A DNA stretch of 36,399 nt from CALVGQ01 sp964369385. Its GTDB lineage: Bacteria > Bacillota_I > Bacilli_A > Erysipelotrichales > Erysipelotrichaceae. Made by a program: the position numbers and the translations under genes. The notes below the pieces were generated by a model that saw only the letters and a list, made by a program, of their open reading frames with translations, did not search any database and was not told the DNA's origin. Where the stretch lies: assembly GCA_964369385.1 (NCBI GenBank), contig CAYJEY010000021.1, positions 1 to 36,399 of the forward strand, written 5' to 3'. Position 1 is the first letter of the stretch. Each line of letters starts with the position of its first letter. Shown piece after piece: positions 14,878 to 25,500 of this stretch.

Positions 14878-17751
14878 ATGGATTTAAATAAGTACATTAA
14901 ATTAATTATTTGCTTACTAAGTGCTTGTGTACTCTTTTATAGTACTGAAATCTTAGCCTTAGAAGAACAAGAAGATGATGTTATACGAATTGGATATTCA
15001 ACAAATACAAACGACTTCGTAGAGCACATGGATAATAGTCTTAATAAAGGTTATGGTTATGATGTGTTTAGAAAGATAGAAGAAGTTAGTGATTTGAAGT
15101 TTGAGTTTATTCCAATTGAAGGAGATTTGTATGAAGCGGTAGACAATGGTATTGTCGACTTAGCAGGGTTTGTAACTAAAGATGAAGAAAGAGCAAGCGA
15201 ATATTATTACTCTAAAACCCCTTATAGTAAAACATATGCAGTACTGTTAAGTGATAATCCAGATGAATATTACAATGATCCAGAGATGCTAGATGAAAAA
15301 TCGGTTGCGACTTATCAAAATAATATTGGGCAAAAGAACTTAGATCTATATGCGCAATATGAAGGGATAACAATCCACTATGAATATAGTGATCGAGCAA
15401 ATTATACAAATCTTGATACGGATTATTACATAGGTTATTCTGGAGATGATTTTTCAAATGACATGTACAATGTATTGAATTTGGGAGTTTATAATTTATT
15501 TATAATTTCGAGCTTTGAAAATCGAGAGTTAAATGACATAGTTGATAATTACATGCTACGAGTTGTCGCATCGGAAGGTAATTTCTTTTCTGAACTTGAA
15601 CAGACTTATTTGACTGAAGATAATGAGCTAAATCATCGACGCTTGAGTTTAAATGAAACTAATATACTTCGTTCTAGGACACTTGATGTCGGCTATATTC
15701 AAGATTATGCCCCAATCAGTTATCAAGATAAAGAAGGAAATCCAGCAGGAGTGCTTGTTGATGTGTTAAATTACTTTGCGGAAATACATGAATTCGATGT
15801 CATATATCATCCTTACAGTATTAATGATGACCCTATGACTTATCAAAACTATGATATGTTATTAACACTCTATGATATAGATCATCAACTAACTCAATCA
15901 TACGATAATACTGAAGAATTATTTACAATGAATATTCATATGGAAAGTGAAGATAGTGAAAAGAATGCAACGGAAACAGGCGAACATACTACAATTGGAA
16001 CGCTTCCTTATCATTATGTGAATTTCGATAGATTCACAAGTGTATATCAAAATATAGAGATGAAAATTTATACAAATTGGGAATTATTGCTTGATGATTA
16101 TGCTGCAGGAAAAATTGAAAATTTCATCTCCACGGAAGCTGGTATTGCTTATGCCGCAATTTATCTTGATAGGGATAATTTATCACCAACGCAAACAGAT
16201 TTAGAAATTCCGTTTCATTTATACATATCTAAAGAACTAAGTGAGGAATATACCACAATATTTAATGTAATTTTTGATGGTGCAGACGAAAGAGTTATTC
16301 AAAGTATAATTAGCCAAAACACAACAAGTTATTATCCAGATTTAAGTATGTTTGACTATATGCAAAGAAATGGTGAAACCTCTATGTTGGTAATCTCGCT
16401 TGTGTTGAGCATAGTGTTTGCACTTGGTTTTTATCGCCAACGAAAAGAAAAGATGATGGTAAAAAAAGCATATAGTACAGACTCGTTGACTGGGGTAATG
16501 TCAATTCAGTGTTTTACAGAAACGATGCAAAATAAACTATTATCGGCGTATCCAAATGAATACGAGTTAATTTCATTTGATATCGATCTGTTTAAGTCGA
16601 TTAACACACATTACGGGACAATAAAAGGTACAGAATTAATAAAGGTAATTGCCGAATGTTTAAAGCAAGCATATAAGAAACAAGAAGCTATTATTGCGAG
16701 AAGAACAGCTGAACAATTTTTGATTCTGAGAAAGAAAGAAACAACACCAGATATTTTGGATGTGTATAAAAAAGTAATGGAGTCGTCAATCAATCAGGTA
16801 TTAGAGGGTAAATATACGATTACTATGTCATTTGGAATACTTGTGATTGACCATTGCCTTGAGGATGTATCAACATTGATTGCACAAGCAGATACAGCAC
16901 GTGTATTAGAAAAAAGTAAACATCAAACAACGTTTACGTATTTCAATGAAGAGTTAAAGAAAATTTATAGGAATAAGATTGATATTACATTTAGAATGGA
17001 AAAAGCAATAGAGAATCAAGAGTTTACTGTTGTGTATCAACCGAAGATTGACTTTAAACTACTGCGTGTAGCGGGAGCGGAAGCTTTGGTCCGCTGGCAC
17101 TCTAAGGAAGGTCAGCCAGTCTATCCAAATGACTTTATCCCTGTATTTGAAGATAATGGATTTATCTCAAGATTAGATTTGTTTGTACTTAAAGAAGTTT
17201 GCATGTGCATTAAAGAGCACTGTGAAGTTTTAGACTTACCACAAATATCAGTGAATTTATCTGCCTACACAATATTAGAGCATAATGTTGAAAGAAGAAT
17301 CGTTGATATAGTTCAAGCTGTTGGAATAAACATTAATCAAATTGAGCTTGAAATTACAGAAAGTGCAATTATTGGAAATGAAGATCAATTTTTATCTAAA
17401 GTAAAAAAACTAAAGGATTATGGATTTAAAATATCAATTGATGATTTTGGTGCAGGTGTTTCTTCATTGAATCGATTGAGCGCAATTGAAGCAGATGTAT
17501 TAAAATTGGATAAAGCATTTTTTGATTCCAATAAAGAAGACAAGAAAAGTGGAATCATTGTTGAGAATGTCATTGAAATGGCCAAGAAGCTCAATATGAA
17601 GGTAGTTGCAGAAGGAGTAGAAACGCAACAACAGGCAAACTGGCTCAAATCTATTCAATGTGATTATGCGCAAGGATATTATTTTGAGAGACCAATAACC
17701 AAAGAAATGTTTTTAAAGATACTACGAGAGAAAAAAGTATATAAGTTATAG
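14878..17751 (+). CDS. Membrane c-di-GMP phosphodiesterase with tandem solute-binding sensor, degenerate GGDEF, active EAL
   Basis: Predicted to hydrolyse c-di-GMP in response to an extracellular ligand. The start at 14878 is preferred: GAGGTG lies four bases upstream; earlier in-frame starts lack a site. It has 957 residues. Order: signal anchor (about 5-25); two SBP_bac_3-like lobes (about 40-230 and 270-480, each opening with a D-V-I-R-I-G-Y or L-D-V-G-Y strand); TM about 503-521; GGDEF-like domain 535-690 with T-A-E-Q-F at 610-614 in place of GGDEF, so cyclase activity is unlikely; EAL domain from about 700. The EAL residues are intact: E735-A-L, N in S-V-N-L-S, E in L-E-I-T-E, D-D-F-G-A-G, K in L-K-L-D-K, and E-G-V-E. 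Single-gene unit. Confidence 0.9.
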   Translation: MDLNKYIKLIICLLSACVLFYSTEILALEEQEDDVIRIGYSTNTNDFVEHMDNSLNKGYGYDVFRKIEEVSDLKFEFIPIEGDLYEAVDNGIVDLAGFVTKDEERASEYYYSKTPYSKTYAVLLSDNPDEYYNDPEMLDEKSVATYQNNIGQKNLDLYAQYEGITIHYEYSDRANYTNLDTDYYIGYSGDDFSNDMYNVLNLGVYNLFIISSFENRELNDIVDNYMLRVVASEGNFFSELEQTYLTEDNELNHRRLSLNETNILRSRTLDVGYIQDYAPISYQDKEGNPAGVLVDVLNYFAEIHEFDVIYHPYSINDDPMTYQNYDMLLTLYDIDHQLTQSYDNTEELFTMNIHMESEDSEKNATETGEHTTIGTLPYHYVNFDRFTSVYQNIEMKIYTNWELLLDDYAAGKIENFISTEAGIAYAAIYLDRDNLSPTQTDLEIPFHLYISKELSEEYTTIFNVIFDGADERVIQSIISQNTTSYYPDLSMFDYMQRNGETSMLVISLVLSIVFALGFYRQRKEKMMVKKAYSTDSLTGVMSIQCFTETMQNKLLSAYPNEYELISFDIDLFKSINTHYGTIKGTELIKVIAECLKQAYKKQEAIIARRTAEQFLILRKKETTPDILDVYKKVMESSINQVLEGKYTITMSFGILVIDHCLEDVSTLIAQADTARVLEKSKHQTTFTYFNEELKKIYRNKIDITFRMEKAIENQEFTVVYQPKIDFKLLRVAGAEALVRWHSKEGQPVYPNDFIPVFEDNGFISRLDLFVLKEVCMCIKEHCEVLDLPQISVNLSAYTILEHNVERRIVDIVQAVGININQIELEITESAIIGNEDQFLSKVKKLKDYGFKISIDDFGAGVSSLNRLSAIEADVLKLDKAFFDSNKEDKKSGIIVENVIEMAKKLNMKVVAEGVETQQQANWLKSIQCDYAQGYYFERPITKEMFLKILREKKVYKL

Positions 17752-17755
17752 ACTG

Positions 17756-17806
17756 AAAAAGAGGAAACACATTAAATATCCTATTTTAATGTGTTTTCCT
17801 CTTTTT
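17756..17806. terminator. Long terminator after the EAL gene
   Basis: Near-perfect stem of about 21 pairs with one bulge (17756-17776 with 17785-17806), with A-run and T-run flanks, so it could also act on the opposite strand. Confidence 0.85.
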
Positions 17807-17875
17807 GTATGAGTTAATTTATTTTTTCTGGATTATTAAATGATAATGATAAGTTCGTTACGGACCATTTTGCAA

Positions 17876-17901
17876 AGAAAAAAGCTAGATTATTCTAGCT
17901 T
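17876..17901 (-). terminator. Terminator of the AraC-type gene
   Basis: On the minus strand: perfect eight-pair stem (17894-17901 with 17882-17889), loop of four, then a T run. It overlaps the gene's last codons. Confidence 0.8.
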
Positions 17902-18779
17902 GTTTCAAACTTTAGTTGTGTTCGCCATTGGTTGGGAGATAATCCTGTAGCGTTTTTAAATGCTTTTGAAAAGTGGTTCGAGCTTGAGTAACCTAATTCT
18001 TCAGCAATCATTCGAATAGAATAATATGAGCTTGATAAGTACTCCTTCGCTAGTTGAACGCGATAGTCATTTAAATACTGCTGTGGTGATTTACCTAAAT
18101 GCTCTTTAAAAAGTTTGTACAGGTAGATCTCACTTATACCTAGTTCTCTTGCAAGTTCATTAATTTTTATATTTTGCTTCACTTGGTTAAAAATATAATG
18201 AGTTGCCTTTGTAATAAGTGGGTTATCTCGTTTTGTAGGTAGGGTTCTAATAATTTCTTTATAATCTCTGTTCTTAGCTAGACGTACCATCAAGATTAGA
18301 ATAATCTGGAATGTACTTTGGATAAATCCATTATAGCCTGCTTGTTGGTCTGCTGCTTCATTATAAATGCGATTAAAATAATGGGCAATCAAACTATGCT
18401 CGTCATGAATTGATTGATGAGGGAATAATCTTGTCATTAACTGATGAAATTCCTCGCGTTTTTCAATGTTGCCAATTTCAAAAGTAACAAAATACAATTG
18501 ACAAAGTTCCCCTTCATTTAGTTGAGTTAGATCGAGCTCGTGATTTGGTGGTAAATAAATTACCGTTCTTCTTTCTATCTGATGTGTACCATTATTGATC
18601 GTATAGGATGCGTTTCCCTGAATCATGTAATACAATCTGTAGAATTGAGAGTAGTCATCTAACGAAGAATTGTTGTAACATGTTAATACCCCACATGCTT
18701 TAACCTTAAGGCGATAACTAAAAAGTGCAGTGCATAAATCATCTGTAAATAACTCTTTTTTGATGATATTGTTGCTCAT
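17895..18779 (-). CDS. AraC-family transcriptional regulator
   Basis: DNA-binding regulator of 294 residues when started at the ATG 18779-18777, which has GGAAAGGAG upstream; a longer frame to 18815 lacks a site. N-terminal half: cupin-like ligand-binding domain with the Y-x-M-I-Q-G-N-A-S-Y beta-strand and Y-L-P-P-N-H-E-L-D-L. C-terminal 100 residues: two helix-turn-helices, I-N-E-L-A-R-E-L-G-I-S-E-I-Y-L and I-R-M-I-A-E-E-L-G-Y-S-S, with the family signature F-S-K-A-F-K-N-A-T-G-L-S-P. Proteins of this build usually control sugar or glycoside genes, but none lies beside it, so its target is unknown. Divergent from darA. Confidence 0.92.
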   Translation of the reverse strand: MSNNIIKKELFTDDLCTALFSYRLKVKACGVLTCYNNSSLDDYSQFYRLYYMIQGNASYTINNGTHQIERRTVIYLPPNHELDLTQLNEGELCQLYFVTFEIGNIEKREEFHQLMTRLFPHQSIHDEHSLIAHYFNRIYNEAADQQAGYNGFIQSTFQIILILMVRLAKNRDYKEIIRTLPTKRDNPLITKATHYIFNQVKQNIKINELARELGISEIYLYKLFKEHLGKSPQQYLNDYRVQLAKEYLSSSYYSIRMIAEELGYSSSNHFSKAFKNATGLSPNQWRTQLKFETS

Positions 18780-18903
18780 ACTGAACACTCCTTTCCTACG
18801 GTGATAGTATAACATGTATATATTTATCTTTGTATACGATAAGGTAATTTAGTTCGAAATTGAAAAAAAAAAAGAGATGATTCTACTAAAAAATATGGAT
18901 ATA

Positions 18904-18912
18904 TGCTAAAAT
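18904..18912 (+). promoter_or_regulatory. Extended -10 promoter of darA
   Basis: TGCTAAAAT, an extended -10 element, 25 bases before the start codon; no clear -35. Confidence 0.45.
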
Positions 18913-18937
18913 AGTAGTAGATGAAGGAGGTGTTAGT

Positions 18938-19261
18938 ATGAAACTAATATTAGCTATAGTATCAAATGATGATAGTGCTAGCGTATCATCAGCATTAACT
19001 AAAGCAAATTTTTCTGTTACTCGCCTTGCAACAACAGGTGGATTCCTACGTGCAGGGAATACAACAATTATCGTAGGTACAGATAATGATAGAGTTGAAG
19101 AATGTATCGAAATCATAGGAAACGAAAGTAAGCGCAGAACAGAAATTGTTCCATCAACTGCATCGTATGACATTGGGCGCTATGCATCATTTCCAGTGGA
19201 AGTACAGGTTGGAGGAGCTACCATCTTTGTGTTAGACGTTGAGCAATTCCAAAAACTTTAG
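18938..19261 (+). CDS. darA: Cyclic-di-AMP receptor, PII-like DarA/PstA
   Basis: Small trimeric PII-like protein (107 residues) that binds c-di-AMP; downstream partners are not settled in the family. The sequence M-K-L-I-L-A-I-V, then F-S-V-T-R-L-A-T-T-G-G-F-L-R-A-G-N-T-T near residue 27, is the family's ligand loop; V-G-G-A-T-I-F-V-L-D near the end is also conserved. The B. subtilis protein is about 109 residues. SD GAAGGAGGTG is strong. Single gene with its own terminator; in many firmicutes it sits near tmk/holB instead, so the location here is different. Confidence 0.95.
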   Translation: MKLILAIVSNDDSASVSSALTKANFSVTRLATTGGFLRAGNTTIIVGTDNDRVEECIEIIGNESKRRTEIVPSTASYDIGRYASFPVEVQVGGATIFVLDVEQFQKL

Positions 19262-19274
19262 TATTAATGAAGGG

Positions 19275-19306
19275 AATACATCTCGTAAAGAGGTGTATTT
19301 TTTTTA
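19275..19306 (+). terminator. Terminator of darA
   Basis: Ten-pair stem (19275-19284 with 19290-19299, wobble included), five-base loop, long T run. Confidence 0.88.
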
Positions 19307-19572
19307 CTAATATTTAATAAAAAACTCAGTTACATAGAGCTAAGATAATTAGTAATCAATTGTTAGGTTACAACATAATATAGTTGTGGTCACATGGATT
19401 AAGTAATATGGAGTATAAATAGATACTTTAATCGAGGAGGAGGTTTTAAGAATTAATAAAAATGTATACAATTGAAAAAGTTAAAAAAATTTTAAAAAGT
19501 GGTTAAATTTAACCAAGATTTAACTCAATGATTGTAATATAGTGGTAGAAAGGAAAAAAATGGTGGAATGAA
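19307..19572. other. Leader of the giant surface-protein gene
   Basis: No gene recognised between the darA terminator and the surface-protein start. It holds GAGGAGGAGG at about 19434-19443 with no start codon at a usable distance, a 14-codon ORF at 19462-19506 (M-Y-T-I-E-K-V-K-K-I...) whose ATG is about 18 bases past that site, the palindrome TGGTTAAATTTAACCA at 19500-19515, and a three-codon mini-ORF (ATG 19560, M-V-E-stop) with AGAAAGG six bases upstream, ending one base before the real start. No clear -35/-10 pair was found. Confidence 0.5.
19500..19515. promoter_or_regulatory. Candidate operator palindrome TGGTTAAATTTAACCA
   Basis: Perfect 16-base palindrome about 60 bases before the surface-protein gene. 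No loop, so a protein-binding site is more likely than an RNA hairpin. The nearby AraC regulator is one possible binder, without direct support. Confidence 0.4.
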
Positions 19573-22500
19573 ATGAACCTTTTTAAGAAATTAAAAAAAC
19601 ATAAAACTCTGAATCGTATTCTAATATTTATGGTTTTTTCGGCTATGGTTTTGAACACTATCACACTACCTCCTTCTGTGCATGCACAAGAGAGTATGGC
19701 AGTGGGTAATGGGGATGTTCAAGTTGAAACTAAGTCGGTATTAAAAGACGGTGTTGAAATCATTGAGGTAGATGCTTCTAGTATTAATGAAGATGCAACT
19801 ATCGTTAGTGTTGCAACGCCTGATGGAGAAGTTGAAGGAGGAAACGCAACATATACTGCAGATACTGCAGGAACTGTGGATTTTGTGGTTACTTACACAT
19901 TGCCAAAAGCAAAAGTAACAACAGAGACAACTCCAGAGACAACAACTACAACTCAATCAACGACTGAATCAGTTGTTGAAACTACAGAAGCAACAACTGA
20001 AGCAGTGAGCACCCCTTCTAATGAAGCGGCAATCGCTGAAGCACAAGCAGCAGTAGATGCAGCAAGCGCAAAAGTTGTAAGTGCAACTGAGGGACTAACA
20101 GCTGCTCAACAAGCACAAAATGATGCAGCAAGTGCTCTTGAAGTAGCTAAAGCAGCAGATGTTGAGGCGTTAGCAACAGTAACAACTGCAACTGAAAGCT
20201 TAGATGCTTTAAAATTAATAGAAACAATAACAGAAGAAGAACTTGCAACTGCACAAGCGGCGGTAGATAGCGCAGTAGCTGCACAAGTACTAACTGCACA
20301 AGCAGTAGTAGATGCACAAGCAGCTGTAGATCAAAAAGCAAGTGAAGTAACTGTAGCACAAACTGCACTTGATACTGCAAATAATGAATTAAATGCAGCA
20401 AATGCAGCTTTAGAAGCAGCTAAAACGACAACTGTAGCAGAGACTACTGAGTCAACAACTGTTGCAACTACTACAGCTGATTCTACAACTACAACAACTC
20501 AACCTACATCAGATGAAACTCCAGATGTAGTAGAGTATGAAACACATACGTTTACTTTAACTTATGAAGTGGAACTTGTAGGAGCAATTACTCCTGAAAT
20601 CTTCAATATGCCAACTGATAATGGTGAAGCTATTGCTGTTATCGTAAATCTTGGTACAGCTGAAGAAATCAAAGATGTTAAACTTCAAGGTTATGATATT
20701 GCGATGAGCGAAATCAATGGATACAATGCATTTGAAGTTCCATATGAGAAGTTAAATGAAACTGGTCAATATGTAGTAGAAATTACATTTGTACTAGATG
20801 GAACTGAACATACTGCAGAGTATACTTATACATTAATGCAAACGTTCGCAAGTCCTAGAACGGTTACACAAGGAACTAAAGAAAACCCTTATGTAGTTGA
20901 AGTAGGAGAAACAATTACTGTTCAAGGTAACACTGCTTCTTCAAGATGGGAATCACTAAATTGGTATACTGATATGCAAGGTCGTGAAGGAGCGGTGTCG
21001 ATTAGTGCATATTCTGGAAAAGTAGATACATTCCAAGTAACAGGAACGACTACTGGTTGGGCAATAGTTCGTGCTAAAAATTGGTTTGGTGTAGCTTGGG
21101 AGACTGATCCTATTTATATCAAAGTAATGAACACAACGGGTACTCCAGCATCAAATCCTGATTCAAATGATGCAGTTGATGGAATTCCAGCAGGGACAAT
21201 CAAAGTTGATAAAACTGCAGAGTGGACAAATGAGTCAACGGGAGCAGCGGAAATCACTTTCACAATGCAAGGTGCTCCTGTTACTAAAGGTTCTGATGTT
21301 GTTATCGTATTAGATAAATCAGGAAGTATGTATGGAAATCGTTGGACAGCGGCAAAAACTGCGGTTACAAATCTTGCAAATGAATTATTAGCTAATAATA
21401 ATGAAGATAATAATCGTGTTGCCTTAGTATTATTTTCAGATGATGTAAAAGGAAGTGTAAACTTTACTACAAATCCAACAGATTTCACATCTAGTTTAAA
21501 TAATGCTAATGTAAATGGTGGAACATATGTTGATTTAGCAATGACACAAGCTCAAGAATATATTTCATCATTAGGTAGTAATACTGGAAGACCAGTACAT
21601 GTTATTGTAGTTTCTGATGGAAAGCCTGAAGGAACTGTATATTTTACTGGGGCAGATGTGAATGGGCATGATGAAGCTACTGTACTAAAAAATGGTGGAG
21701 TGACTATTCACTCAATTGGAATTAGTATGAGTGAGAGTGATGCAGCAACTTTAAAAGCAATTTCTTCAACGAATTCATATACAGATGTAACATCTGGGTC
21801 AGTTGAACAATTAACAAGTGTATTTGCTGAAATTCAAACATTAATTAAGCAAGCAGCTACAAATGCAGCACTTACAGATATCATCTCTGATGAGTTTGAT
21901 GTAACAGGTTATGAAGTTGTAAGTCAAAATGCAGGAATTACTGGTAGCATAGACAAAACTACAGATGAAGCTGATTTTGAAATTCCAGTAATTTCATCAG
22001 AGAAAACAGTAGTTACAGTTCAAATTCAAGCGAAAGATATCAACAGTTGGACACCAGGTGTTGAGATTCCTACAAATGAATCTGCTAAAATTAACTACAC
22101 TGATGTAGATGGAAATGCGGCATCAAAAGACATTCCAAATGCGTATTTGTCAGTTGATGGTGGTACAATCACTGTTAATTATATTGAAGTAAACAGTGCA
22201 GGTGAATATTTAGAAAATGGTGTAGTAACATCAGCTGATATTAACTTAGTAACACCAATTGCAACAGAAAAAGTGCAAAGTGGATCAAGTAATGTATTGC
22301 CTTATGGTAACTACAATGTTCCGGCGAATTTAACACTTGTTAGTGGATATGAACTGCATAGTTCATCAACAGTATCACCACAGTCAGTAACGCTGGCATC
22401 TGGTGATGCAAATAAAGTTATCTACTACTTAGTGGTAAAAGAACCTACAGATATAACGGTTACTTATTATCCAAATTATTTAAATATCGAGGGTGGATTA

Positions 22501-25500
22501 TCTACAGTAGCAGAAGCTGCTAAAGATACTACTTCATTAACAACTGCAGCATATGACACTGTACCAACACTAAAAGGTGTAGATACATTTCCAGTTCCAA
22601 ATGTGGGGTATGAATTTAAGCGTTGGGAAATTAGAAACCAAGATACAAACGGAAACGAAGGTATATACGGTACAAGTTCTTATCACCCTACAGGGGAAAA
22701 TGAAGCAACATTTACTACATTACCTTCATTGAAAAATGATTTAGAATTAGTTGCAACATGGCAATTAATTAACTTCGAAATTGAATATGATTTAAGTGGT
22801 GGAGCTCTAGCGAGTGGTGTCACTAATCCAACTTCATATACGTATGTTGGGAATTCAATTGTCTTAGAAAATCCAACTAAAGAAGGTCATACTTTCACTG
22901 GTTGGACAATTACTAATCAATCAGGTGAAACTGAATATGATTTATCTAAAATCACAGTAGAAAATCTTGTATCTACAATTGGTACAGGAACTTATGGTGA
23001 CTTAATTGCAACTGCAAACTTTGTAGAAGATGATTTCAGACGTGCTGAATTATACATTCATAAAGTGTTTGGACTTTCAGATCCTTATCAGTATGCAGGT
23101 GAGGCAACACCTTCAACTCTTTACATTCCAGATGGTGGAACAACAGGGTTAAGTATTGCTAACGCGGTCGACGTGAATCAATTAGGAACTGCTGATACTG
23201 TGATGACTAATGGGAAATCAGCATGGTATGTAAAAGATGGAAGCAACACTGCAAATGATGCAGTATTAACAGCATTATTTACTAGCTCAGAATTGCCACA
23301 TACTATTGGTGATTATAGTGTAGCTCTTAGATTACAAAATACAACTGTAGCAGATGCATTTGATGCAGCGACAGCAAGTCTTCCAAGTGAAACACCAATC
23401 ATTTGGTACACAGTTAAAGAGATGAGTGCTACTGAAGTTCATATTGATGGTTTCGTAGAAAATATTTTCACATTAACTTATGATGCAAATGGCGGAACAC
23501 TACCATCAGGAACAAATCCGGTTAATCTATATGTAGGCGGAAGTAATTTGAACCTATCAGCAGAACCAACAAGAGAAGGATATGTATTCCAAGGTTGGGA
23601 ACTTGATGTTGATAGCACGGTATATGCAGCAGATGCAGCATATACAATGCCAACGCAAGATGTAGAATTCACTGCAATTTGGGAAGCTGAAGTATTTACA
23701 ATCACTTATGAAAACACATTTGGTGTAGCTAATTCAAATCCAACAAGTTATACAGTAGAAACAGCAGATATTACATTAAGTGATATTTCAAGACACGGTT
23801 ATAACTTTGAAGGATGGACATTAGATGAAGCAGGAACACAAGAAGTAACTGGAGTAGCAATTGCAACAGGATCAACTGGAGATAGAACATTCTATGCACA
23901 GTGGTCTGAAAATCCAGAAGATTATGCAACAATCACATTCCTATCTGGAACAAATGGATTATTAAATTCTACTCAAACATCTGTATCAGTGAGAGTACTA
24001 AAAGGAACAGCATGGTCAGAAATTACAGTGCCAACGATTAATCCAAATCATGGTTGGGCAGTGAGTGGAACACCATGGTCTCCAGCATTACCAGAAAATA
24101 CAGCAACAATTGAAGCAAATGCAACTTATACAGCACAATACGTTAAAGATCAAGATGATTATGTAACAATTACATTTGAATCAGGAACAAACGGATTATT
24201 AAATACTGATAAGACAAGCGTTGAAGTAGAGGTATTAACAGGAACATTATGGTCAACAATTACAGTGCCAACAATCAGTGCAAATGCTGGTTGGGTAGTA
24301 AGTACAGCACCATGGTCTCCAGTATTACCAGCAGGTACAGCAACAATTGAAGCAAATGCAACTTATACAGCACAATATGAAAAAGTATTACCAGAATTAC
24401 CTACTTATACAGATATTCGTGCTTATAACAGTGCAAACCAATTTGTAACAGTGGCGGATATTGAAGCGCTATTAGAAGATAAATTAGCAGATAGCTTCAA
24501 AGATTACACGAGTATTACTTTAGATCCAACTTCGGTTGTAAGAAAAGATGTAGGAAATGTTGAATTTAGCTATACAGTAAACTATCCTGAATACTATGCT
24601 GGAACAAAATCTGTTACAGTGACAGGAAATAGCTTAACAATAACTCCTCGTGAATTAACAATTACTGCAGATGATTTAACGCTAATTGGAAACCAAACAG
24701 TACCAACTACTATTGGATATAAACATTCAGGATTAGTAGGAACTGATGCAAACATGACACTTGAATCATTAGGTATCAACGTTACAGTAACTGCTGACTT
24801 AGCAACAAATGCAACAGTAGTTAGTGCAACTTATGAAGCTAATGCAAATGAAAACTATACATTAGTACCAGTAAATGGAAAATACAATGTATTAAATCCA
24901 AGTATTGTGGTAACAGGAAATATTGTAAATGAAACTTATGATTCAACAGCTCATACTGCTACAGGATATGTTGTAACAGGTCTTGACGGATATACTGGAT
25001 TTGCAGTGACTGCGGATTCTAGCAACCCATCGCAAACTGATGTATTAAGAGATGCAAGTGGAAATGTACTATCTTATCCAAATGAAATCTCTAATGTAGT
25101 AGTAACTTATGATTATGGTAACGGTCCAGTAGATGTTTCAGAATTCTTAACTGTTACTGAAGTTGATGGAACTTTAACAATTAATCCTGCACAAGCAGCG
25201 ATGACACTTGATGGTCCATTCTCTAAATTTGCTGCAACAGTTGATCCAACTTTCACAGTGACTCCAAGTGGTTTCTATAACAATGATGAACCAACTTACA
25301 CAGTTGCAAGAGAAGCGGGAGAAGCAGTAAATGATGTAACTAACCCAACTTATGATGTATACTTTGATTCAAAAGGTACATTAAACAACTATGATATTAC
25401 ATGGGTTGATTCAACTTTAACAATTGGAGTAAATTCAGATCTTATAGTAAAAATTACTGCAAATACTTATAGCCCAGATTATACAAGTTATGAGCATACA

